NCBI RefSeq assembly: GCF_001570805.1
Contig: NZ_BCSJ01000019.1
Coordinates: 1 to 45,482, forward strand
Length of the DNA stretch: 45,482 bases
Direction: 5' to 3'
Source of the DNA: Brevibacterium epidermidis NBRC 14811
GTDB lineage: Bacteria; Actinomycetota; Actinomycetes; Actinomycetales; Brevibacteriaceae
Shown: positions 7,869 to 16,146 of the stretch, in pieces
How the letters are laid out: the number at the start of each line of letters is the position of its first letter
How positions within the stretch are numbered: the stretch's first letter is position 1
Notes under the pieces: generated by a model
Seen by the model: the letters and a program-made list of their open reading frames with translations, nothing else
What the model was told of the DNA's origin: nothing
Databases searched by the model: none
Position numbers and translations under genes: made by a program

Positions 7869-8366
7869 ATGAGCGAGTTCGATGCGGACGCAGCCGACCG
7901 ACTGGACGAGGACCCCATCCTCGACGATCCCGATCTCGATGAGCCGACGGGAGACGAACTCGACGATCCCGAGCTCGCGGCCGCTGAAGCCGAAGCCGAA
8001 CAGGTCGATCTCGATTCCACCATCGACGATGAGCCCGACGACATTCCAATCGAGCCCGGCGCCGAAGGTCCGGAGGGCACGGGCATCGAAGGCGCCGACG
8101 ATGCCCTCGTCGACGAAGCCGGCTGGGAGGACGAGAACGAAGCGCCCGGCCTCTCCGACGAATTCAATACCGATCAGTCGCCCGCCGCCGAACAGGGGAA
8201 CCGCCTCGGCGACGAGATGGTCTCCGACGACGATGACGAATTCGAAGTCGCTGAACTCGATGGGGACGACCTCAACGTCGACGCCCTTGCCGATGACGGA
8301 ACCGAAGAAGTCTCGGTCATCGACGGAATGCCCGAGGTCATCGACGACTCCTATCAGGAGGACTGA
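7869..8366 (+). CDS. Highly acidic DUF5709-like protein
   Basis: A 165-residue, extremely Asp/Glu-rich protein with few basic residues and no membrane segment. The N-terminal half repeats D-D-P/D-E patterns; a more conserved middle reads EAGWEDENEAPGLSDEF, and the C-terminus is also acidic. It resembles the actinobacterial DUF5709 group of unknown function. GAAGGAGAG lies just upstream of ATG 7869. Its low pI and lack of hydrophobic core suggest an intrinsically disordered protein. Function unknown. Confidence 0.7.
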   Translation: MSEFDADAADRLDEDPILDDPDLDEPTGDELDDPELAAAEAEAEQVDLDSTIDDEPDDIPIEPGAEGPEGTGIEGADDALVDEAGWEDENEAPGLSDEFNTDQSPAAEQGNRLGDEMVSDDDDEFEVAELDGDDLNVDALADDGTEEVSVIDGMPEVIDDSYQED

Positions 8367-8430
8367 ACTCCACCCGCTCCGTTCGGGGCAGGCTCCCATG
8401 TGTTAGGACTGAAGGGGAAAGGAGTCGCCC

Positions 8431-9876
8431 ATGCCACCCGGATCCCCGCGTCGTCAATCAACGTCCACCGCGAGCACGAACTTCGAACTCCCCCACGTCG
8501 GAACGGGACGCCCCGTCCACCGCCTCGGTGTCATCGCCACGGTCGCCACTTTCGGCGGTCTGCTCTTCGGCTATGACACCGGAGTCGTCAACGGAGCTCT
8601 CGAACCTCTGAGCGAGGACTTCGGGCTGAGCGCGCTGAGCGAAGGCCTCGTCGTCGCCTCCCTCATGGTCGGAGCCGCCTTCGGTGCGGTCTTCGGCGGT
8701 CGCGTCGCCGATGCTTGGGGCCGTCGCAAGACGATCCTGCTCCTGGCCGGAGTCTTCATCATCGGCACTCTCGGCTGCGTGCTCGCACCCGGTGCTGCGT
8801 TCCTCATCGGCGCCCGCTTCGTCCTCGGACTCGCCGTCGGCGGTGCCTCGGCGACAGTGCCCGTCTACCTCGGTGAGATCGCTCCGTCGGAGAAGCGCGG
8901 CAGCTACGTCACCCGCAACGAGGTGATGATCGTCGGCGGTCAGCTCGCCGCCTTCATCATCAACGCCGCGATCTTCAACTTCTTCGGCCACGTCGACTCG
9001 ATCTGGCGGTGGATGCTGCTCGTTGCCCTGGCGCCCGCGATCGCACTGCTCGTGGGCATGATCTTCCAGCCCGAGAGCCCGCGCTGGCTGATCTCGCAGG
9101 GACGGACCGAGGAAGCGCTGGCCGTGCTCAAGCAGGTCCGCTCCCCCGAACGCGCCGAGGCCGAGATCGACGAAGTCACTCATCTCGCCGCCGAAGATGC
9201 GAAGGAAGCCACGGGCGGACTCTCCGACCTCGGCACCCGCTGGGTGCTGCGTCTCGTCCTCATCGGCGCCGGACTCGGCTTCTTCCAGCAGCTGACCGGC
9301 ATCAACTCGGTCATGTACTACGGCACTCAGCTGCTCACGTCTGCCGGCCTCGACTCCGGTGTCGCGATCATCGGCAACATCGCCAACGGAGTGTTCTCAC
9401 TGGCCGGCATCACTTTGGGCATGTACCTGCTCAACAAGCTGCCGCGTCGGGTCATGTTCCTCACCGGCTACGGCCTCATCGCCGTCTTCCACACCCTCAT
9501 CGCCCTGACCGCGGTCATCATCCCGCCGGGTCCCGCACAGGCCTGGACGGTGCTCGCCTTCCTCGTCCTCTTCGTCTTCTCCATGCAGGGAACGGTCGGT
9601 CCGCTGACCTGGCTGATGCTCTCCGAGATCTTCCCGATGAAGATCCGCAGCTTCGCGATGGGCATCTGCGTGTTCGTGCTGTGGATCATGAACGCCATCG
9701 TCGCCCAGTTCTTCCCACCGCTCATCGCGTCCATGGGCATGACGGCGACCTTCGGCATGTTCGCCGGCATCGCGGTCATCGCCTTCATCTTTTTGGCACT
9801 GATGCTGCCGGAAACGAAGGGCAAGGACCTCGCGGAGTTCGAACGCGAGTTCAAAGCCAAGTACGGACGCAGGTAA
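8431..9876 (+). CDS. MFS sugar porter
   Basis: A 481-residue, 12-helix major facilitator of the sugar porter family. Diagnostic motifs are all present: GGLLFGYDTGVVNGAL in helix 1, GRVADAWGRRKT between helices 2 and 3, PESPRWL before the central loop, FFQQLTGINSVMYYGTQ in helix 7 and PETKGKDL at the end of helix 12. It should import a hexose, pentose or inositol by proton symport. The first ~35 residues are a hydrophilic Ser/Thr-rich tail. AAAGGAG precedes ATG. A universal stress protein gene starts 9 nt after its stop, so the two form an operon. Confidence 0.92.
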   Translation: MPPGSPRRQSTSTASTNFELPHVGTGRPVHRLGVIATVATFGGLLFGYDTGVVNGALEPLSEDFGLSALSEGLVVASLMVGAAFGAVFGGRVADAWGRRKTILLLAGVFIIGTLGCVLAPGAAFLIGARFVLGLAVGGASATVPVYLGEIAPSEKRGSYVTRNEVMIVGGQLAAFIINAAIFNFFGHVDSIWRWMLLVALAPAIALLVGMIFQPESPRWLISQGRTEEALAVLKQVRSPERAEAEIDEVTHLAAEDAKEATGGLSDLGTRWVLRLVLIGAGLGFFQQLTGINSVMYYGTQLLTSAGLDSGVAIIGNIANGVFSLAGITLGMYLLNKLPRRVMFLTGYGLIAVFHTLIALTAVIIPPGPAQAWTVLAFLVLFVFSMQGTVGPLTWLMLSEIFPMKIRSFAMGICVFVLWIMNAIVAQFFPPLIASMGMTATFGMFAGIAVIAFIFLALMLPETKGKDLAEFEREFKAKYGRR

Positions 9877-9885
9877 GGAGCCTCT

Positions 9886-10248
9886 ATGTCAGTCGCCGTC
9901 GCCGTCACCGACAGTCCCGAAGGCCACCATGCTCTCGAATCAGCAGTCGCCGAGGCACAGAATCTGGGTACCGGTCTGCTGCTCATCAACCTCACCCTCC
10001 ACGATTTCGTCGCCGACGAGATCCCCTCCGGGCTTGAGGTCACCGTCATCAACCGATCCGGGCGCGGGGATCGCGACCCGGTCACCGCCGTCATCGACGA
10101 ACTGGGCGACCATCAGGAGGTCGACCGCCTCGTCCTCGGTGTCCGTGCCCGGTCGCGCGTTGGCAAGGTGATCCTCGGGTCGGTCGCGCAGCGCCTCATC
10201 CTGCGCTCCCCCGTCCCCGTGCTCACCGTCCGGCAGGACGGACGCTGA
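9886..10248 (+). CDS. Universal stress protein (UspA) family
   Basis: A 120-residue UspA-fold protein, slightly shorter than the usual 140. The first strand VAVAVTDSPEG holds the conserved Asp, and the ATP-binding motif G-2x-G-9x-G(S/T) is visible as GVRARSRVGKVILGSVAQR, followed by the final strand PVPVLTV. TAAGGAG overlaps the transporter stop codon and sits 6 nt before this ATG, so it is co-translated with the sugar porter. It probably modulates transport or stress response; the link is inferred from gene order. Confidence 0.85.
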   Translation: MSVAVAVTDSPEGHHALESAVAEAQNLGTGLLLINLTLHDFVADEIPSGLEVTVINRSGRGDRDPVTAVIDELGDHQEVDRLVLGVRARSRVGKVILGSVAQRLILRSPVPVLTVRQDGR

Positions 10249-10249
10249 C

Positions 10250-11035
10250 TCAGCCCAGTTCGGTGAAGGCCCGGTACGACAGCACGTTCGCCGTCTGCGC
10301 AGGGCGGTCGCCGGCGAGGATCTGCAGTGAACTCAGCGCCTCCGACATCGCCGCGCGATAGAGCAGCGATCCGGTGCTGATCCGGGCCACTCCCGCCTCG
10401 GCGAGGCTGGACCGGGAATACCGCGCGCTGGCCAGCACATTCAGCGGCACTCGGCTGCGTGCGGTGATCGTCTCGATCGTCTCGAGGTCGAGGTTGCCGG
10501 GGACGAAGATCCCGTCGGCACCCGCATCGGCATAGGCGTCGATGCGGCTGGTGACCTCGCCGAGGTTGTCCTGGCCGATCCAGAACGTGTCGATCCGTGC
10601 ATTGACGAACAATGCGGGGAACGCCTCCTTGATCGCCGTCACCTTCGCTGCCAGCGCCGAGGGGTCGCTCATCCGGCCCTGTCGCGAGTCCTGGATGTTG
10701 ATGCCGTCGACGATGAGCCCGGCCGCGGGGTCGGCGGCGAATGTCTCACGCACGGCATCGACGACGGATTCGGGTCCGTCTCCATAGCCGTCTTCGAAAT
10801 CGCAGGTCAGCGGCAGGTCCGGCAGCGCTTGACGCAGGGCCGCGGCGAGACTCGCGGTTGCGGTGAGGGTTTCCCGATCCTCATCGGCGGCGCCGATGGC
10901 CGCGGCGACGCCCAGACTCGTGGTTCCCACGGCCGGGTGCCCCGCCTCGGCGAATAATTGGGCGCTGGCCACATCCCAGGCGCACGGCAGGATGAACGGG
11001 TCGCCGGGGACGTGCAGTTCGCTGAAGGATTTCAT
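10250..11035 (-). CDS. Isocitrate lyase/PEP mutase family protein
   Basis: A 261-residue TIM-barrel protein of the isocitrate lyase/phosphoenolpyruvate mutase superfamily. It shows PCAWDVASAQLFAEAGHPAVGTTSLG at the N-terminus, the metal-binding DFEDGYGD (D79, E81) and a GINIQD strand where most relatives have E rather than Q. The KCGH catalytic loop of true isocitrate lyases is absent, so it belongs to the short PEPM-like branch that includes oxaloacetate decarboxylase and carboxy-PEP lyases. The actual reaction cannot be assigned. It is convergent with the UspA gene and has a leaderless-type promoter. Confidence 0.8.
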   Translation of the reverse strand: MKSFSELHVPGDPFILPCAWDVASAQLFAEAGHPAVGTTSLGVAAAIGAADEDRETLTATASLAAALRQALPDLPLTCDFEDGYGDGPESVVDAVRETFAADPAAGLIVDGINIQDSRQGRMSDPSALAAKVTAIKEAFPALFVNARIDTFWIGQDNLGEVTSRIDAYADAGADGIFVPGNLDLETIETITARSRVPLNVLASARYSRSSLAEAGVARISTGSLLYRAAMSEALSSLQILAGDRPAQTANVLSYRAFTELG

Positions 11036-11041
11036 GGCTCC

Positions 11042-11047
11042 ATCGTA
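11042..11047 (-). promoter_or_regulatory. -10 hexamer TACGAT of a leaderless promoter
   Basis: On the minus strand TACGAT ends exactly 6 nt before the ATG at 11035, putting the transcription start at the start codon. The only SD-like bases (GGAG) are 2 nt from the ATG, too close to work. Confidence 0.5.
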
Positions 11048-11138
11048 GGGCTGCGCACTTCAAGGCGTGGCCCGCTCCCGCCTCGTGCATGGCCTAGGCT
11101 TGACTGCGGGAGTTTCCGTCCGAGGTGAGGGGGCATGC

Positions 11139-12506
11139 GTGACCGATACTACAGAGGGCACCGAGGCGGCCGACCGACTCGAATCCGCACTCACCGGCAG
11201 GATCGATCCCGGTACTCTCGACGAGATCGCCGGTCTCGCCCGGCAGGTCCCGCGCGCCGAGATCGCCCGCCTCGTCCATACCTCGACCCCGCTGCAGTCG
11301 GCGATGCTCTTCCGAGTGCTGACGAAGGAGGAAGCACTCGACGTCTTCGAGGACCTGCCTCCGGCCTACCAGGCCGAACTCATCGGCAATCTCCGCGAAC
11401 CCGAGGTCGCCGATATCGTCGAGGGCCTCGACCCCGATGATCGCGCCGAACTGTTCGGCGAACTGCCCGCGAGCGTGGCCAGCCGCCTGATGAAGGGGTT
11501 GACCCCGGACGAGCGAGAGATGACCTCGGCGGTGCTGGGCTACCCGAAGTCCGCGATCGGTCGGTACATGTCTCCGGAGGTGCTCGGCATCCACGAGGAT
11601 TGGACGGCGGCCCAGGCGATGGAGGTCGTCCGCGCCCGCATCGACGGACCCGAGACCGTCTACCTACTGCCTGTCGTCGGTCCCGGCAGGGTGCTGCGGG
11701 GAGTGGTGTCGCTGCGCAACCTGCTGGCCGCCGATGAGGACACGATCATCGAAGACATGGTGCGTGATTCGCTGAGCACCCATGCGCTGACCGACCGTGA
11801 GGTGGCCTCGCGTGAGTTCCTCTCCCACCGGCTCATTGCGATGCCGGTGACCGATCAGGAGGAACGGCTCGTCGGCATCCTCACCATGGATGACGTCCTC
11901 GACATCGTCGACGAGGAGGACGCGGAGGACCTCGCCCGCGGTTCCGGCACGGAGCCGCTGGACCGCTCCTATCTGTCCTCGACCATCATCCGTCTGGTCA
12001 AGAGCCGCATCGTGTGGCTGCTCGTCCTCGCCGTGTCCGCGATCCTCACCGTCCAGGTCCTCGAAGTCTATGAGGACCGGCTCGATCAGGTCGTCGTCCT
12101 CGCCCTCTTCATTCCGCTGCTCACCGGCACGGGCGGCAACACCGGCAACCAGGCGGCCACGACCGTCACCCGCGCCCTGGCCGTCGGTGAGGTGCGCGTC
12201 CGCGATCTCGGACGCGTCATCTGGAGAGAGCTGCGTGTGGGGGCGGTGCTCGGCTCCGTGCTCGGCACCTTGGGCTTCATCATCGCCGGGCTCGTCTACG
12301 GTTGGGCGATCGGCCTGGTCATCGGCCTGACTCTGCTGTCAGTATGCATGATGGCCGCGACAGTGGGCGGTCTGATGCCGATCATCGCGAAGAAGGTCGG
12401 GGCGGATCCGGCAGTGTTCTCCAACCCGTTCATCTCCACGTTCTGCGATGCCACGGGCCTCATCATCTACTTCACGATCGCCACGACGGTGCTCGGTCTG
12501 AGCTGA
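11139..12506 (+). CDS. mgtE: Magnesium transporter MgtE
   Basis: A 455-residue magnesium channel. The order is an N-terminal superhelical domain (repeats such as LPPAYQAELIGNL and DPDDRAELFGELP), a tandem CBS pair (YMSPEVLGIHED ... GVVSLRNLL and MPVTDQEERLVGILTMDDVLDIVDEE), a connecting helix and five C-terminal membrane helices. The pore signature PLLTGTGGNTGNQAATTVTRAL is intact. The CBS and N domains sense cytoplasmic magnesium and close the pore. GTG 11139 is chosen because AGGGGG lies 5 nt upstream; a further 24 open codons upstream lack a ribosome site. The short leader leaves no room for a full magnesium riboswitch. Confidence 0.93.
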   Translation: MTDTTEGTEAADRLESALTGRIDPGTLDEIAGLARQVPRAEIARLVHTSTPLQSAMLFRVLTKEEALDVFEDLPPAYQAELIGNLREPEVADIVEGLDPDDRAELFGELPASVASRLMKGLTPDEREMTSAVLGYPKSAIGRYMSPEVLGIHEDWTAAQAMEVVRARIDGPETVYLLPVVGPGRVLRGVVSLRNLLAADEDTIIEDMVRDSLSTHALTDREVASREFLSHRLIAMPVTDQEERLVGILTMDDVLDIVDEEDAEDLARGSGTEPLDRSYLSSTIIRLVKSRIVWLLVLAVSAILTVQVLEVYEDRLDQVVVLALFIPLLTGTGGNTGNQAATTVTRALAVGEVRVRDLGRVIWRELRVGAVLGSVLGTLGFIIAGLVYGWAIGLVIGLTLLSVCMMAATVGGLMPIIAKKVGADPAVFSNPFISTFCDATGLIIYFTIATTVLGLS

Positions 12507-12528
12507 TCGGGTTCGGGGAGGGGCGGGT

Positions 12529-14316
12529 TCAGCCCGACCACGCCTCCCACAGTTCGGCGTAACGTCCGCCGGCGGCGACGAGGTCGGCATGGGTGCCTTC
12601 CTCGACGACGCGTCCGTGCTCCATGACGAGGATCCGGTCGGCTTTCTCCGCTTGGCTCAGCCGGTGCGCCACGATGAGCGCGCCACGGCCGTTCAGGGCC
12701 GCCTCGGCGGAGGACTCGAGGACATGAGCTCCGGCCGATCCCGCCTCGGCGGTGGCTTCGTCGAGGATCGCGAAGTCCGGGTCGGCCAGCACCAGGCGGG
12801 CCAGCGCGATCGTCTGCTCCTGAACCGCGGACAGGCGGATTCCACCCTCCCCGACCTGCGTATCGAGGCCGTTGGGCAGGGTTGTCGCCCACCCGGCGCC
12901 GACGACGTCCAGAGCATTGCGCACCTCGTCGTCGGTCGCGTCCGGTCGCGGCAGGGTGACGTTGTCGCGCAGGCTGCCGGAGAAGGTGTGGACCTCCTGC
13001 GCGACCATGGCGATATGCCGGCGCAGCGCGGATTCGTCCATCGATCCCACGTCCACCCCGTTCGCCGAGGCGGCCCCACCATCCGTGAGACGTGCCCGTC
13101 CGTGTCCGGGTGCGGACAGTCCCGCGGCGATCTTCGCCAGCGTCGTCTTTCCCGCACCGGTGGTGCCGACGACGGCGATGTGCTCACCGGGTGCGATGCT
13201 GAGGTTCACGCCGCGCAGCACCTGGTTGTCCGTATCCGGGTCGGTGTCATAGGAGAACCACAGGTCTTCGAGCACGAGCCACGGGGCGGCGGGTGCGTCC
13301 TGCGTCGGTCGGCTCGGCGCGGTTCTGGCTTCGTCGATGACTCCGACCATGCGGGTCAGGGATGCGCCGGCGGACTGGACCTGGTCGAAGAGTGCGACGA
13401 GCGAGCCGATGGGGTTGAACAGGCGGTGGAAGACCAGGGCCGCCGTGGTCACGGCTCCGGCGGTGGACTCGCCGAACCAGACGAGGGCGAAACCGGCGAT
13501 GAGGAGCAGTGAGAGCACGACTGCCTCGGCGCGATTGTTGCGGCCGAACGCGCGGGTGACGAACCGGAAGACGTCGATGGACAGGTCGCGGGCGTGGGCG
13601 GAGGCGGAGTCGATGCGTCGCATCTCTCCGGCCTCGGCACGATAGGCGCGAAGCGTCGCACCGCCGGTGAGGCCGCCGAGGAGCCTGCCGGCACGCCGCC
13701 CGAACGCCGCGCGTTCTTCTTTGTAGATCGGTTCTGATCTGGGCAGATACCAGCGCAGGGTGAGCCAGTACATCGGAATGGCGACGAGCCCGGTGAGGCC
13801 GAGTCGCCAATCGATGGCGGCCAGGCCGAAGGCGGAGACCACGACGACGAGGAGGGACTCTACGACGAGCGGCAGCACTTGGCCGGCGGCCTCGCCGATC
13901 TTGCGGGAGTCATCGGCGACGCGGGAGACGAGGTCGCCGGTGCCGGTCCGCTCGATCCGCTGTGAGTCGAGAGTCAGCGCGGAGTCGACGACCTCGGTGC
14001 GCAGTTCGGCGACGACGGGCATGGCGATGCGGGCGAGCGCCCAAGCACCGATCCACGTGCCGACGGCCATGACGATTCCGGCGATGGCGACGGCGATGGC
14101 ACACGTCCACACGAGTTCGGGACCGGCACCGGCGGGAAGTTCGTCGACGAGTCGGCCGATCGCCCACGGCCCGACGAGGCCGGCACCGGCATTGGCCAGT
14201 CCTGCAATGACGAGGAGGACGATCCAGCCGGCTCTGCGACGCAGCAGCGGGGCCAGATGAGCGAAGGAGCGACGCCGTGAGGCGATCGTCAGGGTGGTCT
14301 GCGTCGGTGCCGTCAT
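12529..14316 (-). CDS. ABC exporter half-transporter, subunit with intact Walker motifs
   Basis: A 595-residue membrane-ATPase fusion: six-helix exporter domain (about 20-320) followed by an ATPase domain. Walker A is GTTGAGKTT (384-392, K390), the Q-loop glutamine is Q440, Walker B is FAILDE (515-520), and the switch histidine is H551. The signature is degenerate, LSAVQ (495-499) in place of LSGGQ. Its ATG overlaps the stop of the upstream half-transporter (ATGA), so the two are translationally coupled and surely form a heterodimer. This subunit supplies Walker A and B to the only working ATP site, with the partner giving LSGGQ. Substrate is unknown; drug, peptide or lipid export is typical for the family. 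Confidence 0.9.
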   Translation of the reverse strand: MTAPTQTTLTIASRRRSFAHLAPLLRRRAGWIVLLVIAGLANAGAGLVGPWAIGRLVDELPAGAGPELVWTCAIAVAIAGIVMAVGTWIGAWALARIAMPVVAELRTEVVDSALTLDSQRIERTGTGDLVSRVADDSRKIGEAAGQVLPLVVESLLVVVVSAFGLAAIDWRLGLTGLVAIPMYWLTLRWYLPRSEPIYKEERAAFGRRAGRLLGGLTGGATLRAYRAEAGEMRRIDSASAHARDLSIDVFRFVTRAFGRNNRAEAVVLSLLLIAGFALVWFGESTAGAVTTAALVFHRLFNPIGSLVALFDQVQSAGASLTRMVGVIDEARTAPSRPTQDAPAAPWLVLEDLWFSYDTDPDTDNQVLRGVNLSIAPGEHIAVVGTTGAGKTTLAKIAAGLSAPGHGRARLTDGGAASANGVDVGSMDESALRRHIAMVAQEVHTFSGSLRDNVTLPRPDATDDEVRNALDVVGAGWATTLPNGLDTQVGEGGIRLSAVQEQTIALARLVLADPDFAILDEATAEAGSAGAHVLESSAEAALNGRGALIVAHRLSQAEKADRILVMEHGRVVEEGTHADLVAAGGRYAELWEAWSG

Positions 14317-16058
14317 CGGGTCACCGCATCTCTGTAGGCTGCGGCACTGTCGGTGTCTGCTTCGAGGAGGTCGGCATGACGGCCGATGAGCGGCGGGCCG
14401 GAGGTCGGGCGATAGACGACGGTGTCCGCGGCGGCGAGGAAGGCCGGTGACGAGGTGAGGATGATCGTGGCCTGTTCCCGTGTCCTGCGGCGCAGTCGGC
14501 AGAGTCCGTCGGCGATCCTCGCTTCGGTGACGGCGTCGACCGCGGTGGTGGGTTCGGCGAGGACGAGGATCTGCGGGGCGGCATTGAGTGCACGAGCCAA
14601 TGCGACGCGCTGCCGCTGGCCTCCGGAGAGGTTCCCGCCGAGTTCCTGGATCCGGTAGTCGAGGCCGCCGTCGACGAGGTCGAGCAGCTCGTCGGCTCCC
14701 GAGGCTGTGAGCACCTCGGCCGGGATCGGCGGGCGGTCGGCCTCGTCGGCTGCATCTGATCGCTCGTCGGCGACGACCATTGTGATGTTCGAGCCGATGG
14801 TGCCTTCGAACAGGTCGACGTCGTGGGGTGCGACGAGCATCCGGGCGGGGCCCAGGCTGCGGGCGTGGGAGGTCAGCGCGGACAGCAGCTCGGCTGCATC
14901 CTCGGCGTCCTCGGAGACGATGCAAGTCAGGGTGCCGCCGGCGGTGGTGAGCTCGTCGGCCGCGCTGTTCGCGGGCCATCCGGTGATGGTGATTCCGGAT
15001 TCGGCGGTCGTGACGTTCGGGCCGGAGTCGGCGGCATCACGGGTGGTGGGGGCCGCCTCGGCGAGGGCGTCTGTCGTATCGGTGCTGGCCGCAGCATCGA
15101 GGCTGGTGAGCAAGCGAGCGATCCGTTCGGCGGCGCCATGGGATTGGGCGAAGAGGCCGACGATCTCGGCGAGTGCGCGCATGGGCTCGGTGAGGAACGC
15201 GGTCATGCCGAGGATGCCGATGAGGGCGCCGACGCTCATCTGGCCGTCGATGAGGCGCAGGCCCGCGACGACGAGGACGATCGCCAGCACCGCGGACATG
15301 ACGAGCGCACCGAGACCGGCCAGGCGTCCAGTCCTCTCACCTGTGGCGATGCCGGCGTCGGCGGCCGCATCGGAGGTGGCGCGATAACGACGCACCGCCC
15401 ACGGCTCCCCGCCCATCGCCTTGATCACGCGCAGTCCGTGCATGAGGTCGGAGGCCGAGCGTCCCGCCGAGGCGACGGCGTCGAGCTGCGCGGCTGCCCG
15501 CGCCGAGACGGACCGTCCGGGCAGGGCGACGACGAGGAGACCGATGGGCACGGCGATGAGGACGACAAGGCCGGTCACGGGGTCAGCGATGAGGAGGAAT
15601 ACCGCTGCGGTGATCATGCCCAGCACCGAAGCGATTCCGCGTCCGGCCTGCTGGAAGGACGCGGCCGCGGTGTCGGCATCGGCCGAGGCGATGGACAGGA
15701 CCTCGCCCGAGGTGCGGTCGGCCGGCAGGCTCGGGGCGGTCAGTGCCGCGTGCGTGATCTCGACGCGCAGGGCGTGGGCTTCGTGTTCGCGGGCGGCATT
15801 GCACAGGCGGGCGCCGAAGCGGTATCCGACGACGCTGAGCACGGTGAAGAGGATGCCGAGGCCGATGATCGAGATGATGAGAGCCGGGATCGACAGCGGG
15901 ATGATCGCGCGGTCGACGATGATTCCGATCGCCACCGGCACGAGTGCTTCGCAGACCTGCCATACAGACAGTGCGGCCGATCCGCCGAGCAGGGGACGGA
16001 TGCGCCGACGGGCGGCTCGGCGCAGCAGCTGCGCACCGGTTTCAGGGATCTTCGGCAC
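14313..16058 (-). CDS. ABC exporter half-transporter with degenerate ATPase domain
   Basis: A 581-residue half-transporter: six-helix exporter domain (about 20-310), an Ala/Thr/Asp-rich linker (321-355) and a degenerate ATPase domain. The region where Walker A should be reads GGTLTCIVSEDAEDAAELL (374-392) with no GxxGxGKS/T. The Q-loop Gln is His (H412), Walker B reads LVLAE (498-502) with Ala replacing Asp, and the switch His is missing (TSS at 535-537). Only the signature LSGGQ (477-481) is intact. It therefore should not bind ATP productively and instead completes the partner's site. The GTG start has a TAGGGT hexamer 7 nt upstream and no SD. Confidence 0.88.
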   Translation of the reverse strand: MPKIPETGAQLLRRAARRRIRPLLGGSAALSVWQVCEALVPVAIGIIVDRAIIPLSIPALIISIIGLGILFTVLSVVGYRFGARLCNAAREHEAHALRVEITHAALTAPSLPADRTSGEVLSIASADADTAAASFQQAGRGIASVLGMITAAVFLLIADPVTGLVVLIAVPIGLLVVALPGRSVSARAAAQLDAVASAGRSASDLMHGLRVIKAMGGEPWAVRRYRATSDAAADAGIATGERTGRLAGLGALVMSAVLAIVLVVAGLRLIDGQMSVGALIGILGMTAFLTEPMRALAEIVGLFAQSHGAAERIARLLTSLDAAASTDTTDALAEAAPTTRDAADSGPNVTTAESGITITGWPANSAADELTTAGGTLTCIVSEDAEDAAELLSALTSHARSLGPARMLVAPHDVDLFEGTIGSNITMVVADERSDAADEADRPPIPAEVLTASGADELLDLVDGGLDYRIQELGGNLSGGQRQRVALARALNAAPQILVLAEPTTAVDAVTEARIADGLCRLRRRTREQATIILTSSPAFLAAADTVVYRPTSGPPLIGRHADLLEADTDSAAAYRDAVTR

Positions 16059-16065
16059 GAAGGCT

Positions 16066-16071
16066 ACCCTA
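16066..16071 (-). promoter_or_regulatory. -10 hexamer TAGGGT upstream of the ABC operon
   Basis: Minus-strand TAGGGT ends 7 nt before the GTG at 16058; no Shine-Dalgarno is present, so a leaderless transcript is likely. Confidence 0.4.
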
Positions 16072-16134
16072 ACATCGGCGTGTCGGTGGCGCGGTGGCGG
16101 CTCGGTTGGACAGCTGACTGCCAGGGCAGAAACC

Positions 16135-16140
16135 TAGGAT
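16135..16140 (+). promoter_or_regulatory. -10 hexamer TAGGAT of a leaderless promoter
   Basis: TAGGAT ends 6 nt before the ATG at 16147. The short 88-bp gap to the ABC operon therefore carries two back-to-back promoters. Confidence 0.45.
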
Positions 16141-16146
16141 GACTCC

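Noticed and set aside
11036..11138. A magnesium riboswitch before mgtE
   Set aside because: The gap is only about 100 bp, shared with the divergent promoter, and I see no M-box-like set of helices.
12529..14979. An 816-codon reading of the second ABC gene
   Set aside because: The extra 221 N-terminal residues are an Arg/Pro-rich shadow of the upstream ABC gene; the start at 14316 (ATGA overlap) gives the normal half-transporter length.
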